59,767 nucleotides of DNA from Pholiota molesta (taxonomy: Eukaryota > Basidiomycota > Agaricomycetes > Agaricales > Strophariaceae). Location of the stretch: contig JACGCK010000247.1 of assembly GCA_014925825.1 (NCBI GenBank), forward strand, positions 1-59,767, written 5' to 3'. The position numbers and the translations under genes are program-made. The notes under the pieces are model-generated. The model saw only the letters and a list, made by a program, of their open reading frames with translations. It searched no databases and was not told where the DNA came from. Below are positions 43,488-56,044 of the stretch, piece after piece. Each line of letters opens with the position of its first letter. Within the stretch, counting starts at the first letter, position 1.

Positions 43488-45552
43488 TCAACCAGAACCG
43501 TCCACCTTCGTAGGCATCGGTTCCACCCCAACCACCTCAACGTGTTCTCTGATCCACGCCAAAGACTCCGCATTCGCAGCGAAATGGTGCCCCAAATGGA
43601 GTCGCGTCAGCGGTATCCCCGCCCCCTCGCGCACGGCGATAACACGATGAAGAAGGGGCCTGCTCACATAGGGATCGCCTCGAAGCGAAAGAGACCGCAG
43701 AGCAGGAAAAGCCAGAGTGGAAACGGAAACGGAAGATGAGCTAGGAGCGCTTGGTGTTGTTTCCGAAGGGCCAGACAATAGATGTGGAGAGGGAGTAGTC
43801 AGCGGGGTTAGTTGTTGGAGCAGCGTGTTGGAGGACGCAAAGCCATCCAGGGAAAGGCGGCGCAGGTGTGGAAAAGCCACGGCGATGTTAGTATAATATG
43901 GATCCTGGGGGTCAGTGGGTATGAGATCCGTCATGCCAGTGAGCGTCAGTGAGGTCAGCGCGAGATATTCCGAAGCATAGGAAGTGAAGATATCGACGAT
44001 GGCCTTCCACTGGGCTTTATCCATCAAGTTCGCGAAGTGAAGGGACCGGATACCGGGAAAAGTGAAGATACGAAGGAAGGCCGACGTGTAGTACTTGGTC
44101 GAATCTTGCGGCGACCAGGTGCGTTCAGTGAATTCGACACGGAGGTGCTCAAGACGAGCAAGGTCTACGGTTGCTTCTATTTCCGAGAGGTTTGAGAGAG
44201 ATAATTGCTGGCCTTCTTCGTCTACATCATCCCCCAAGATGCTGAGAAGTGCTCGTTTCGGATTGAGGTCGCATAGAAGGAGGTTGACAAGAGCTTTGAG
44301 CGATTGAAAAACACTCTTCAGCTTCGTGTGGGTAGGCCAATGGACTCCACGGAGTTCAAGCGTCGTTATTGTAACGCCAGACATAGCTTGGCAGCCCCAA
44401 TGAAGACTGCATGTCCGAAGGACAAGGCGATTTGGGAAACGATCGTGTGTGGTCCCGCGGTTGTATGACATGATTGTGGGTGATTTCTCGTTCAGAGAAG
44501 TGGAGCTGTCATGGAGAGAGAGCGCGTCGAGTTTGGGATAGGCGAAGAGCTGGATGAAAATAGCTATCCTGTAAGATAGCCATTCAGATGTGTAGATCGT
44601 TACGGAGCGTAGTTCGGGGAGGAGGATTTGGGGATGAGGGTCGTTCCATGCTTGGTTTGGGAAGACCTGGTTCAGCACTTGGCGAGGGCTAATGTGCAAG
44701 GTGAGATTTTCCAGGCATTCCGAACCTCCAAGCACTTCGTTCAACTGTGGGTACTCTGGCCACGTACCATATCCCCGAATTTCAAGCGTTTTGAGGCCTC
44801 TGAGTGAAAAGCCGAGGTTGTTGATATCGATATTGCGCAAATGGAGGTGCTTCAACCGGGGGAGGTGGCCTCCGAATGCATGACTGGGGATCGAGATATT
44901 TCTCCCGGGGCCGTGATACGTGATGTCGAGACGTTCAAGGAGCGGGGCGCCACCTTCATGTTCGAGCAACGTTAGAACGAAGTCATTCACGATGGTCACT
45001 GAGAGCTGCTTCCAGCGATGAATATGTGCCATCAGCTTTCCTATTATCTCTTCCGCAATTGTGGACTCCCAAAAACCCAGCAGCCGGATATTCAGTGGGT
45101 GTTCCATGGAACGGCTGAGATATTGTGGAAGGGCGTCTAATTGGGAAGAGACATTGTTAGGGGAAATATGGATGACGCTCCATAGAGAAGGAGTGTGCAG
45201 GACCAGCTGCTGGAGCCTTGGAGAGATTCGCGAGGCAAGCGCACGGAAAGCGGTATCCGGGGCGTCGTCTGCATTGAAGTCGAGGTAGCCAAGTTCAAGG
45301 ATGTGTGATAAGATCTCGTTGGGAAGGTCTAGGAATGATACTTGGAGTGATGTGGGGAAAGAATGGACGTCTGAGAACTTGGCAACCCCTCCTCGTGTAG
45401 AGCGATCTGCGAAGTAATGGCTAGCGAGACTTGTGACTCTTGTGAACACAGAGAACGCGAAATGTGTCCAAGAATGCTTACTCTTGGCTGTTATTAGGGG
45501 TATTCAGAGGATGGGTAACGCATGGAGTGTCGAGCGGAGAACCGAGCTTCAT
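43488..45552 (-). CDS. F-box/leucine-rich-repeat protein, not close to the tandem cluster
   Basis: The long exon (45440-43488) encodes about 650 residues. It has an F-box core FLDLPNEILSHILELGYLDF near its N-terminus, then PRLQQLVLHTPSLWSVIHI and leucine-rich repeats (LPRLKHLHLRNIDI, LRGLKTLEIRGYG, FPHLRRLSLDGF). It ends VGVEPMPTKVDGSG. The probable role is an SCF ubiquitin-ligase substrate receptor. The long exon has no ATG before residue about 110, so I infer a first exon starting at ATG 45552 (MKLGSPLDTPCVTHPLN). It is spliced at AA-GTAAGCATTC through a short intron of about 43 nt to AGTCACAAG, entering frame at VTSLASHYFADR. That exon join is the weakest part of the model. It shares little with the 24-32 kb paralogues beyond the F-box. 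Confidence 0.75.
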
Positions 45553-45798
45553 GAGAGTACGGGAGAGAAATGTAGCATGTAGGTTTTCGACGAGATCGGA
45601 CGTGGCTATGCCGCGTTAGCATAGTCCCGCGCCGGACCGGTCGGACAAGTTGCCTAATCAGGAGCAAACGACGATCATTCGGCTCGCACTTTGCTCGCCT
45701 CTCTCGCACAACTCTCGCACTTCAAGCAAGCGCTACCAGCAAATTTCAGGTTACGATTCTTTATCATTTATATTGAATACATGACATTCACAAAAGAG

Positions 45799-48257
45799 TT
45801 AGATTTGATAACGGAACTTAGGATGTCTATATCCCATGTTTCGAATCTCCTCTGGCGACATTCCCTGCAGGCGATGGTCCCGTTCACCTCGATTTCGTTT
45901 CGCGTTTTCCCATCGGAGGTATTGTGCTCCGAGCACAGTTAGAGCTAAAGCAACGGTCGCCATACTTAAATTGAGACTATTTCCTCTGTGGAAGTTCGGG
46001 GAGTCCTTGGGAAGATATGTCCAAACACTGTCGCAAATTTTGTGAGTCTACAGTGCACACTTGGTCCTTTAGAAAGCTCACGCAATAACGGAGCCAATCG
46101 TTCCAATGCCTGTTGGTGTTAGCCCCAGCGCTATTCTATATTTTGGACATTACGAACCGGTAATAGCGGCTGCAGTGACGGCGCGCATCGTATCTGGGGC
46201 AGCGTTGTCCGTTCCCCAGATCAGAAACTGTAATTCAAAAAAACAATTAAATATTGATGGTAGAGCTTTGCGATTTCAAACCTCACCATCGGTCCTGCAG
46301 GATCACTTCCAACAAGAGAGAAAAAGCAAGCGGCATACCTATAACGCCATAAATTATCACACAACTTCAATGAACACCAGAAATACACACCGGGCATGTG
46401 GGTTCTTGGTACTCACTGCCATAGCGTATCCGACCACTTCCAGCACTAATGTAACCACAATAGGCGTCGCTCTTTGCTTCATATAAAAGCTCCAAAAGAC
46501 GATTATCAGACCCCAGACCGCAGCCACTGCGTATGGAGGGACAGTTCGAAGCTGAGCTTCTACAACAGCTAAACCGACGTGAGTACACTTCTGCTAGCCA
46601 AAAAAAGACATATGCAAACAAAAATGACCAACTGCAACATAAGTCAGCTCTTTTAAAAATATTTATATGGCCAAGATGACGCACGGGAGTTGACTACAGT
46701 TGGAAGGAACAGACTAAGGCCTTGGAATGATATATCAATCATCAGAAAGCACACGGAGCAAAGCAGAGTCTGTCCAAAATGCACAACAAGTAAAGGGTTT
46801 AATAGGCAGTGCACATATTTTTACGAGAGCATACCCAGATATTGAACGAACGGAGAACAAGCCTCAAAGTCGCAGGTTCCTTTTTCCCATCGGTTTTCAC
46901 GATTTGATCTGCATTCAATCGAGTAATCGTAAGTCTGCGCTCAGCATCATTCAGGAAACGCGACTTTAGTGGGTCTGCAGGAATGAAGAACAATAGAAGG
47001 ATGCCGATAGAAGTTGTTATAATTCCTAATAAGAGCCGTTCACAATCTGACTTGAAGGCTGAAAGCACGATAGCCTACCTTCGACAAAAAAGATCTAAAT
47101 CCACGACAGGTCAGATTTCGCAATAGTATATGCTAGAGACTCACCTTCCTCCACGACTTTACCACTCCAAAATCACGGATGGACAAAAGGCCCGAAGCCA
47201 AAAGACCACCAACTAAATAATCACGAAATAAGAATGAATTCCAATGCTTGAAGAGACAACGTACAGGCACCAGCGAGTGTAGGTGATAGCCCAAAGAATA
47301 TTCCAATCCGAATCACGAGTTCTTTGCGGCGGTAGTACTAGCATGGATCGAATAAGTATGGTCCAGAGTACAAGTACATACTGAAAGTTGAGCCTTGACG
47401 CACCCGCGAAAGTAAATATACAAGGGCAGACTAAAAGTCAATAGCATCATTAGCCTTAGTCTAAGTAGCAGTTGATCAATATTGAATGCCATACCAAAGT
47501 TCCTGCTTCCGATATTCCAAGAAGAACTCGAGTAGCTATCAACTGTGGGTAGGTCTTGATAAACGCCGTGGCGAGCGTTATGATTCCAAAGAGGATGATC
47601 TGGATCGCGATCCATATAGAGCCGACCCGTTTCATGACGATGTTGGAAGGGATATCCGCGACTGTGTACTATGATTAACAATAAATGTAGCTCTCCATTA
47701 GACTGTGTTCAAGTGCAAAGAAGTACGCTATGGCCTTACGCAAACATAGAAGATTGTCAATGCGATGTTGAAGTCGAATCCGACCATTCCCAAGTCTTTT
47801 TCCAATCCTGAAGAACAATGAGGGGTGTCAATTCAAGAAAAGGATAAAAGAGTTACCAGCTATCTTTGCATTCCCTAATTGTATGCTTAAGAACGATTAG
47901 ACAGAGGTTTAAGACGAGACGTACCTATAGCGGTCCTAGTGAAGGATACACCGTGACTATCGATCAATGATTGAGTTCTTCAGTCTTATTGAGTACAATG
48001 TTTACCGATCAATGAAGTTCAGGCAATCTATCAAATTGACCAATTGATTAGAGAATGAAAGTAAGGCCTTTGCACTCACATATGAGGGTAAATAGGGGCA
48101 ACAGCGACCAGTCCAGCTTGCGTAGTAACTTCTTCTCCAGGATCGGATCAATAAGCTCCGTCTTATCCATATTATTCGAGTCCATGGACGACTTCGGTGG
48201 GCTGGCGCCAGAATCCAGTGGAGCATCGTTGGAAGGCTGAATTTTCTCCTCTGACAT
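45799..48257 (-). CDS. MFS permease, allantoate/nicotinate (Dal5/Tna1) type
   Basis: A 12-helix anion:cation symporter of the major facilitator superfamily, assembled from about 18 exons. The start is ATG 48257 (MSEEKIQPSNDAPLDSG). The N-terminal tail leads to KKLLRKLDWSLLPLFTLIY, CLNFIDR-TAIG-NAKIAG, ALTIFYVCYTVADIPSNIVM and RLLGISEAGTL, followed by SALVYLLSRYYRRKELVIRI and GIFFGLSPTLAGA. Next come ADPLKSRFLNDAERRLTI, CFLMIDISFQGLSLFLPTVV, VVEAQLRTVPPYAVAA, FLIWGTDNAAPDTMRAVTAA and the tail MSPEEIRNMGYRHPKFRYQI with stop at 45799. Every family landmark is present in order, so it is probably functional. Several exons are tiny: TAIG, NAKIAG and a 12-nt exon at 46620-46631 encoding LGHF. Substrates of relatives include allantoate, nicotinate, pantothenate and biotin precursors; the substrate here is unknown. 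Confidence 0.85.
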
Positions 48258-48699
48258 TCTGAGCAAGGAGTTAACCACTTGGATGAGGGGTCTGGGAAAA
48301 CATTAATTACAGCGAACATCTTCTCTTTTACGTGGCCGGCGACAGACCAGCCGGTTATGGTTAGACTAAAACCAGCCGTTATTTCCTCCCAGTTTCCTCC
48401 TCGAGTTGAATACGGAATGAGTATCAATCTTGTCATATATTAGATCCCACCTAACTCCACGTCCTGAAGCCACGGCTGCTTCTTTACACTACGCTTGAGT
48501 TGATCAAGTGATCATTATTTTAGTTCAACTACTTACTAAGTTACTAGGATTTATATAATTAGAATGTATATGTGATATATGCTCGTCCGTAAAATATAGC
48601 AAAGATTAGGACTCCTGTAAAGAGATCCAGACAAAATCCGTGATCATTTCTCATCTTCTGAACTGAACAATATCTCCTTTGGGAATCCCAAACCTTCTC

Positions 48700-50317
48700 T
48701 CAACCACCATGTCGACCTTCGCACCCCCTTCGTAAACCAGAACGAGAAGATTCTGTTTTGAGCCGCTTTTCCCGCTTTTTGTTATCTGGATGGGCGTTGT
48801 TCAGTGTAACAGATCCGGTAGCCCTGTCAATAAAGAATCGCGGTCCCTCGGGGTCTGGAGAGGACGGCAGTGGTGTTGGAGGCGGCGGTTGGGCGATGGG
48901 CTCATTCGGGCTATTACAACGTCGCTTCTTGCGTGGGCGAATGTCTTGCTCAGTCTCGGAGGCATTGTCGTCCGCCGAAGCCTTCTCCCCATCGTCTTCG
49001 TCTGCTTCACGTCGGCGCTTGAGAAAAATTCGTTCTGCCAGCCGGTATACGAATCCCGCCAGCGGGGAGCTCTTGACCTCTGGAGGCTCTGCCGGTACAT
49101 TGGCTTCAACTAATGGACTAGCCAGTTCTTCGGACGCGGGAGGATTGGTAGCCTCTGGTTCTGGTTCTGGTTCTGGTGTCTTGGCGCTTAGCGGAGCAGG
49201 ACTGTCCTGGCCTCTCATATTAGGCGCAATATGCACTTGCTTGGCCCTGCGAGGTAATGTTAAATGCGTACAGGGAGTCAAGAATGATGTAGAAGACGTA
49301 CTTTAATTCCGATCTACAATCTACCTCATCCGAGTCTTTGTTCAAGTTGTCGTCGCTATTGGCATCGACATCGTCGGCGTTGTCGTAGTCGTCGTCGCCG
49401 CCGCCGCCGCCATCACTGTCGTTGTTATCTTCATTGACGTCGTCGTCGTTGTCGCCGTCTTGAAGTGTTGCACCGCGCTCAAGGAAACCATAACGTTCAC
49501 CAAACGCTGCCAGCTCTCTGATATAGTCGACTGTTTCCTGTCCGCAAATTCGCACGATTTCATCAAGGAAGTCCTTGAATTTAGCCTCTTCTGCCTCAAG
49601 CATGGCCTTGGTCATAGTGACCTCTGCAACGGCGTCTTTCGCCGCAGAAACTGCAGCTTGCAGCTCCAATTTCAAGGCCTCATATCGGGCCTCCTGTTCT
49701 TCAAGCATGACCCGCAGCCAATCTGGGCTGAGCGGTTGCACGATGTCCTTTCCGGTGTTCTCGTCCCGACCGACGACCGGTGCGCGAGGAGGATATACGA
49801 GCTCGTGTTCAATCCTGCTAGGTGGCGCCCAAGCCGGCTCCTGACTGGGAGTGGGACTCTCGCTATCCTCGTGCCCTGCTATGAAGTCTTGAACGGGAAT
49901 CAGGCGTTCGGGAATGGCTGATACTTTGGGATTCCATGGCCCATCAAGATCCGGATCCTCCATGGAAAGGAGTCTCTTTAACGTCTTGTGGTATGACGGC
50001 TGACGACGAATGACTGGACCGCGCCGCAAGTGAACGGGGAGTAGGGGAAGCTGCTCATTGTACTCGCAGAACAATTTGATAAGGTCGTCCGAGTCCATTG
50101 AGTCGGCGTCGGATATACGAAAAACCTGGAAGGGATTGAGCAATCGGCGATTGGAAAAGGCCAGCGGATAACGTACCCTGGCATAATCTCTTTGCAACTC
50201 CAGGCTCAAATTATCTTTGAATTCCTGTTGTGAGATCCATTCCTGTTTTCTGTCTGGCGGTTGCGCACGGAGAACAAATGGGTTGAACCCCCTTCGGCGC
50301 ACTCTGGAGCTGTACAT
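48700..50317 (-). CDS. Unrecognised protein with acidic centre and basic C-terminus
   Basis: Two exons joined by a 57-nt intron near 49245-49302. The start is ATG 50317 (MYSSRVRRRGFNPFVLRAQP); an upstream in-frame stretch lacks family support. Visible features begin with a Tyr/Arg/Leu-rich N-terminal half (FKDNLSLELQRDYARVRYPL, IKLFCEYNEQLPLLPVHL). A predicted coiled coil follows (RVMLEEQEARYEALKLELQA through AEEAKFKDFLDEI). Next are an Asp/Asn-rich run (about 49460-49310) coded by GAC/GAT/AAC repeats, PEPEPEPEA, and a Lys/Arg patch (RPRKKRRCNSP) that could be a nuclear localisation signal. I recognise no domain. Nuclear location is inference from composition. The downstream gene in transcription order is the MFS permease, on the same strand and 443 bp away. 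Confidence 0.7.
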
Positions 50318-51023
50318 TGTGGGATAGGATTGTATTGGAATGTAGGCAAGAGGGACGTCTTGGGGTGAAGCGGTGGTGCGGCGGTGGTGGTGGTGGTGGT
50401 GGTGGAAGAATGATGTTGTGTTCGGGGAAAATGTTGTATGAACGACGAGATGGAGACTTAATGTCTTTAATTGAGCCACTGATTGAGCCGATTTGAAATG
50501 CTGAAAACAAAGAGCACAATAACAATCTATAACAATGCGCGGTTTCGCGCCAAGCCAGTGCCACTCGATGTTCTATCTTTGGACGCCCTCTTCATGCTCA
50601 TATACGTTGACGGTTGAGGGATCATGCATCTTTTAAGTACCATATAATTTGCATGCTGCTGCTCGCGGCATCGTACCATTTAGACAGCGATCCCCATGAC
50701 TATATGTTAACTACCAATCCAAACGAGGGTTTTCATCGAAAAGAACAAAGATAAGGACAAAAACAAGGCAAGGTGCTTCAAAATGAGCTTTTCGGCGTCG
50801 ATTTGCTGACATTGATGGCTGATGCTGATCATACATGTTACTTTTTCATGTTCAAAACGATATCACATTTCAATTTTGAGAGGCCATGGCATTTTTTAGA
50901 TTCTGAGAGCAAATCCATACGAATCACGAGGGAAATGTAAAGCGATGTTAATTAGAATCCGTCCGTAGGTGACCGTTCTTCAGTTGCTCTGGTATATCCC
51001 TAGGTAATCCGATGTAGCATAGA

Positions 51024-52241
51024 CTACGAAATGATAGCACGTAATGCGCGCTCCGGTTGATCCCAATGATACTATGGAGAGAACGTATCAGTATAGTAGA
51101 TGATAGTCGAAGAAGGCGATACGCACGAAATGGTTCGCTCCCTTCAGTCGAATTATATTGATATCTCTCATATCTCTTCCTATTTTCTTCGCCTCATCAA
51201 TTTCCTCCTGGAAGATCAACGCACCATAAGGCATCTCCCATGGAGAGTTGTCGCACCACAAATAACTGAGGCCAACATCGCTCCATTCCCTATTGTGGTG
51301 TGGCATCTTACTAACGTATACCGCTTCCTCACGCAAAGTCGCAAATAACCCGTGTTTGATACCTTGGTCGAGCATGATGTTGTCCGATCCTCCGGGAAGC
51401 GTAGGTTTGATATCCATTCCGGATTCCATATCCTCTTGAGACATGTTCAGAATCGTGGGGCGAGGAGAACCCAACGCGTTGCGTTGTTCTAGTGAAGAAA
51501 CAGAATCTCCGTGTTCGTAATAGCCTGATACCCAGGTCAGAAACTTCTTGGGACGTTCGTTCGGCGCTAACAGAGGGTCAAATATGGGATTGTACCAATC
51601 AGCTGGAGACTTGTATCCCAAAGCATGGTACGGGGGATCTGTACGTGACGATGTTCTTTTAATTCGGATGCGGAAAGAATGGTTGAGGGATGCTTACCAT
51701 AGATTACGACCCGTTTAACGCGTTCCAACAGCTTCGCACCATCTGATGTCCTGGGGAAGTTCCGCGACTCAGCTAGCAGAGCCGTAATAAAATTGCACCC
51801 ATAGGACCAGCCCGCCAGGACAAGGCCTCCCTTGACCGTAACAGGCTCCTTCTTGACGAAGTCGATCAAAAACCCGTAGAGTTCTCGCGCACTGATCCTC
51901 ATATGATCACGAAGCGTGTCCCGGGCGGCATGTGCAGACATGGACGGTAGTGCCTCGAGGTCGCGTCGTTCCCGGTCTGGAATGCGGGCAGATCCAGGGT
52001 AATCCCGGCGGTTCAAAAGAATGACTCGTGCGTTTGCCGCTGCTGCGATGGGCAGGAAACGCGCGAATACGCCTGAGGATGACATGAGATGTTCTTAGAT
52101 TTTTCGACTGATACACGAGAACGCGTCATTCTACATACCAGAGTGCCATGCAAAACCGTGAATCATTATCAGCGTGGTGTAGTCCTTGCTATTCGCAGGA
52201 ATACCGCTATCGCGGGTAGCAAAAACCCCATGGGAAGGCAT
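51024..52241 (-). CDS. Alpha/beta hydrolase-fold protein
   Basis: Four exons give about 340 residues. The start is ATG 52241 (MPSHGVFATRDSGIPANSKD). Motifs in order are an oxyanion loop IMIHGFAWHSG, then ARVILLNRRDYPGS. The nucleophile elbow LAGWSYGCNF (Gly-Trp-Ser-Tyr-Gly, Ser as nucleophile, about 51797) follows, then VKRVVIYDPPYHALGY across a splice. The acid/His region is INIIRLKGANHF, then an intron (GTGCGTATCG to CCATAG) and the last exon YHWDQPERALRAIIS with stop at 51024. That exon replaces the run-on reading FVRIAFFDYHLLY and restores the usual xHWDxPERAL ending of the family. There is no signal peptide, so it is probably intracellular. Substrate unknown: esterase, epoxide-hydrolase-like or lipase are all possible. 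Confidence 0.82.
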
Positions 52242-52965
52242 ACTGGTCGAAGACAAGGAATGTTAGAGCAAGAAAGAGACGGTGCAGAGGTTTGACGTAT
52301 ACATACTTTTAAGAGATTGAATTAAACTCGGTTTTCTTCTATGGCGCCAGGCCTAGTCCGTGATAAGTATCCATGGGGATGCTTTTTGTCCACCTTCGCA
52401 GCTTCGGACGGTCCGTGGTATGCGCGGCTGCGAAATGATGAGGGCTTAAAAGCGTTTATAGAACAGGACTAATACATGTTATTGAGTCGCATGAACAAAG
52501 ATTGATTGATTAAAGGGCGAGAAGACTGATCTGATCCAGGGAAACCAGCTGAATTTGGTCGACGGAAGCCCACACTGGGTCTGCAGACTTCATATAATAG
52601 GAGCGCAGCGGAAATTCAACATATATAGTGCAGAATACCACATCATATGACATGATTGTCCAAGACGAGATGATTCGACATTGTGAGAGATGTAGGAACA
52701 ATGTCTCAATCCAATGAAGTCGGATATTCAATAAGCAGCGGAAGGTCTTGATATCAGAAGAATTATATTGAACCTGGAGGCCTTCCTAACAGTAGCACAG
52801 AAATGCAGATAAGAGCCAGGCCAAACGCATGCAATTCAAGGACGAAATCAGATAATTTTTTTGACAGAGAGGAGCATGGTACTGCTTTGAAAGGTGTAAA
52901 ATCAGCACGGTATCGAACGATAAAGAGCAGGACTCGCACCTTTTGTAAACCGAACAGGAGCTCGA

Positions 52966-53597
52966 TCAAGTCCTTCCGCTGGGTCCGCCCTGTGTCTCCG
53001 TCTGGATCTTCTGCTGCAGAATCCCAGTCAGATAGTTCATGTTGTCCCTCTTCTTCTGAATGGTTTCTTCTAGTGTGTCGACATTTGTTCGGATATACTC
53101 GATCTTGTCCGCGTAATGTTTCACAGCTTGAGGACGCGTCTACGTCGCAAAGGTGTGCCTTAAGTTCGGGAGTAGAATTTCCGTATAGATATTCGCGAAC
53201 CTTTTGAACATAGTAGCCAGTTCCTATATCGACAATGACATGATCCGGATCCGACAGTTTCCCGGGTACATAGAGCGAGTTGGTGAGTGGAACGAGAATC
53301 GTTTTGCCTGACTTCCGATGAGGCAACGTCATCAACGAACAAGAGAGCCGTCGACGCACCTTTATTCTCAGGTTTCACTTCATTTACATTCTCCAAACAC
53401 GCTTTGAATTTCGCCTGCGCCTGTTTTAGCTGCGCGAAAGAGTTGGTGAGATGCGTGAGTTCCTGATTTGTCGATCGCGATTAGTGCGTGAGGCCAGAGA
53501 AGAGATGATCATGGTCATTCACATCTTCTAGTTGTTTTCGCACTTCTGTAAGCTGCGCGATGTCGAGGTCCGCAACGTTGACCGTTTGCTGGGACAT
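52966..53597 (-). CDS. PFD5: Prefoldin subunit 5
   Basis: Alpha-type subunit of the hexameric prefoldin (GimC) co-chaperone that hands unfolded actin and tubulin to CCT. The start is ATG 53597. Four exons join as MSQQTVNVADLDIAQLTEVR-KQLED, ELTHLTNSFAQLKQAQAKF-KACLENVNEVKPENK, GKTILVPLTNSLYVPGKLSD-PDHVIVDIGTGYYVQK, and TRPQAVKHYADKIEYIRTN- through QQKIQTETQGGPSGRT-stop at 52966. The N- and C-terminal coiled coils and the central beta hairpin block (VPLTNSLYVPG, DIGTGYYV) are typical of the family, and the length of about 150 residues is normal. It is divergent from the DENND11-like gene, sharing a 230-bp intergenic promoter. Confidence 0.92.
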
Positions 53598-53826
53598 GGA
53601 TTGGTTGTGGGCGCTATCAAGGATGCTCTCCAACGAGATTGACTTATCCAAGTCCCTAACAACTGATAAATTAAAAAATAATAAAAGGAGAATATCACGT
53701 GCCATGGATGCTAAGTCCGCCGCTGAGCATCTTGACCAAGTGTTATGTTGTTCTTGTTCTGATATCACCCCCTGTCTTTAATAAGAGCCCTAAAAGGCTC
53801 CAAACCTCCTCCTAAAGCTTTCCTTC
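53598..53826. promoter_or_regulatory. Compact divergent promoter, PFD5 / DENND11-like
   Basis: 229 bp separate the two start codons. The region must carry both core promoters and 5' UTRs. I see a CCTCC-rich stretch near the plus-strand start and no strong TATA box. Confidence 0.6.
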
Positions 53827-56044
53827 ATGTCAGATTCCGATTCCAAGGGCAAATACCCCCAAGATTTAGGTAACTATCAGAATTTTTCAGCTAGATTCAA
53901 GCTCACCAAGTTTGACATAGTCGCTATATTCCATGCCTCGTTTCATCCAACGAAAGGAAACACCGTAGACTGGTCTCTGAAGGCCAGTGACGGTAAGCAT
54001 ATAAAAGCAATGTGCTGCTCTTCCAATCTCAATATTTATATAGATCTAGACCTCGAACACTTGGAGTTCAGTGCTCTCCCAAGTGGCCTCCATCTCGTCG
54101 AGCGAGACGTTGTGTGCGTCGTATTTCCGCAGGATTTTCAGTTCGCTGACCTTGGAGCGTCAGGTATTTTACCAAAGACGGACAACACGGCGTATGCATC
54201 TTTCGACGACGAAAGACATCCGAGCAAGGGCACCGCGGCGTGCGTCTCAGCTCGCTTGGCATCCTGCTCGCAAAGTCACACCGGCCACGACCATGGCGCC
54301 ACGTCAACGCGCTTAAAGAGCTCACGGATACAATCTACGCACGGATAGAGGCGGCAGGGACGGGCGTTCTCGAACCGACGGAAGAGGACTGGGAGCCGGC
54401 ACGGGAGTTTTTCGAACAATGCAAGTTACGACGGTCCGATGTTGGCGGTGCAGGCGACTGGGCGGGATGGAGCGATGAGCTAGATGGAGTGAGTCTAATG
54501 CCTTTGCTACGGGAAGCTGTGTCTGACATATTGCGTAGCCTTATGCCGAACCTCTCGACGCCATTCCGACACTGCATTTGCCCCATCTCCTGCGGATATT
54601 AGGACCTTCCGCATTAACCCTCTACAAGCATGTCCTTGGGCGAAAGAGAATTCTGATTTACACGCTTCCACCAGTCGAAGTCGCCTCTATACTTTGTCAC
54701 GTCGCAGGAGACCTTTGTTTTGACTGTCAATCCACATCCAACTTCAGCAACCGCCTCACAGGGAAACACAAGGAGCCTATCAGTGTCCTTGGAATGGTGA
54801 CTCTCAATGACATGGACCGCTTACGCACAGAGAGCAAAAGTGGACGCGGCTGGATTGCTTGTGCGTATTTCCGCAGTCCTCCCAGTCATACATCCTTACC
54901 AACGTCATTTAGGCACGACTGACGCCCTTTTCATGGAACGGCCATCTTATTATGATCTTCTTATTGACCTCACGACTTCAACGCCCAATAAAGCGTCACG
55001 ACCCACTTTTTATGCCTCGAAACCAGTGCTATCACAGTCTGGGGGCTCTAACGTTCCTTCACACCGACTTTCAACTATTCGCTTTGCGTGGAGCGATGTA
55101 AAACTTGTGAGTGTTCCTTTCTTTTTCATTAATATACCACTAACAGACGTTTGCAGTGGAATGAAATCGATCGTATTCTGCAACTTGATTCAGCTAACTC
55201 CCATGCCTGCTGCGGCCCTTCGAAGCGAGGCCCCCCTCCAAAATCCAAATCTATTACCACATGGACGGACGCGTGGCAAGTATATGAAGATGTATGTATA
55301 ATCTGCGCCGGCCTGTGGATGGGCAGCTGGCGGGGAAACTCACCCATGTCATATTCAACCGTGAACGGCCCTGAAAATTGGGGCGCAATCCATCTCGAAG
55401 GCGACGATGACCTCAGTGTAAACAGCTCGTACGTGAGGAATGTTGGCATGGGTATAGAAGGCCGCCCAGCGGAAGGACCGTCGACGTTGCTTGGCGTCGG
55501 CGGATCGACGAGCGCCAAGAGCGCGAAGAGCGCACGGAGGGTCAGCGCCATGTCGTGGTCGAGTGGGAAGACGACGGTTGTCAACAACACTCTGCCATCC
55601 GCGTCAACATCGAAGGCGGCGGGAAAGGCACGTCAGGTCTCGACGTCGGCTACGGTTGTCCCGCCGTCAGAAGCGACGGAGGATTTCACCCTCGATCATC
55701 TGCAGGATTCGGACGAGGGTGCGTCGCAAAGGCGGAACGGGCAGGTTTTGACGACGATGGCTCTTCTGCAGACCTTCCATGCGCATACGTTGTTCCAACT
55801 CTCGGTGTTCGAGGATATACTCGTTCGCCAAGGTGTGCCGCCTGCGTCCGCTACTGAGTCTGTGGGAGAAAGCTTAGTGTCGTTAACCCCTCGAGACATC
55901 TTTGCGTTTGAGCTCGGGCCTCTGAGCAGCCTCGATGTCAGATATCTCGAATGGCTCATGGAGGAATATGCGGGCGATAATGTCAAGGTTGTTGTGAAGC
56001 GCGGATGGAAGGATATCCTCGGTGCGATCTTTGGATATGTTTAA
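53827..56044 (+). CDS. DENND11/LCHN-like protein (DUF2347 plus C-terminal DUF4484-like region)
   Basis: About six exons from ATG 53827 (MSDSDSKGKYPQDLGN). Family landmarks are KLTKFDIVAIFHASFHPTKG, then NTVDWSLKASD spliced to DLDLEHLEFSALPSGLHL, then VYFTKDGQHGVCIFRRRKTS and RGVRLSSLGILLAKS. The last block is reached by an intron ending GCGTCAG at about 54171. Central conserved blocks are LPHLLRILGPSALTLYKHVL, GRKRILIYTLPPVEVASIL and ISVLGMVTLNDMDRL. The C-terminal block WTDAWQVYEDVCIICAGLWM leads into a low-complexity Ser/Ala stretch and a conserved end (TPRDIFAFELGPLSSLDVRY, LEWLMEEYAGDNVKVVVKRG). Relatives are putative DENN-type Rab guanine-nucleotide-exchange factors, implying a vesicle-traffic role; in fungi this is untested. 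The gene appears intact. Confidence 0.78.

Noticed and set aside
45799..48257. MFS permease as a pseudogene broken into many fragments
   Set aside because: All fragments join in frame through plausible GT-AG introns and reconstitute every family motif, so it is an intron-rich intact gene.
51088..51110. Stop codon at 51088 as the end of the alpha/beta hydrolase
   Set aside because: Reading through a GTGCGT donor there loses the conserved C-terminal motif. Splicing to the exon at about 51070 gives YHWDQPERALRAIIS and a stop at 51024.
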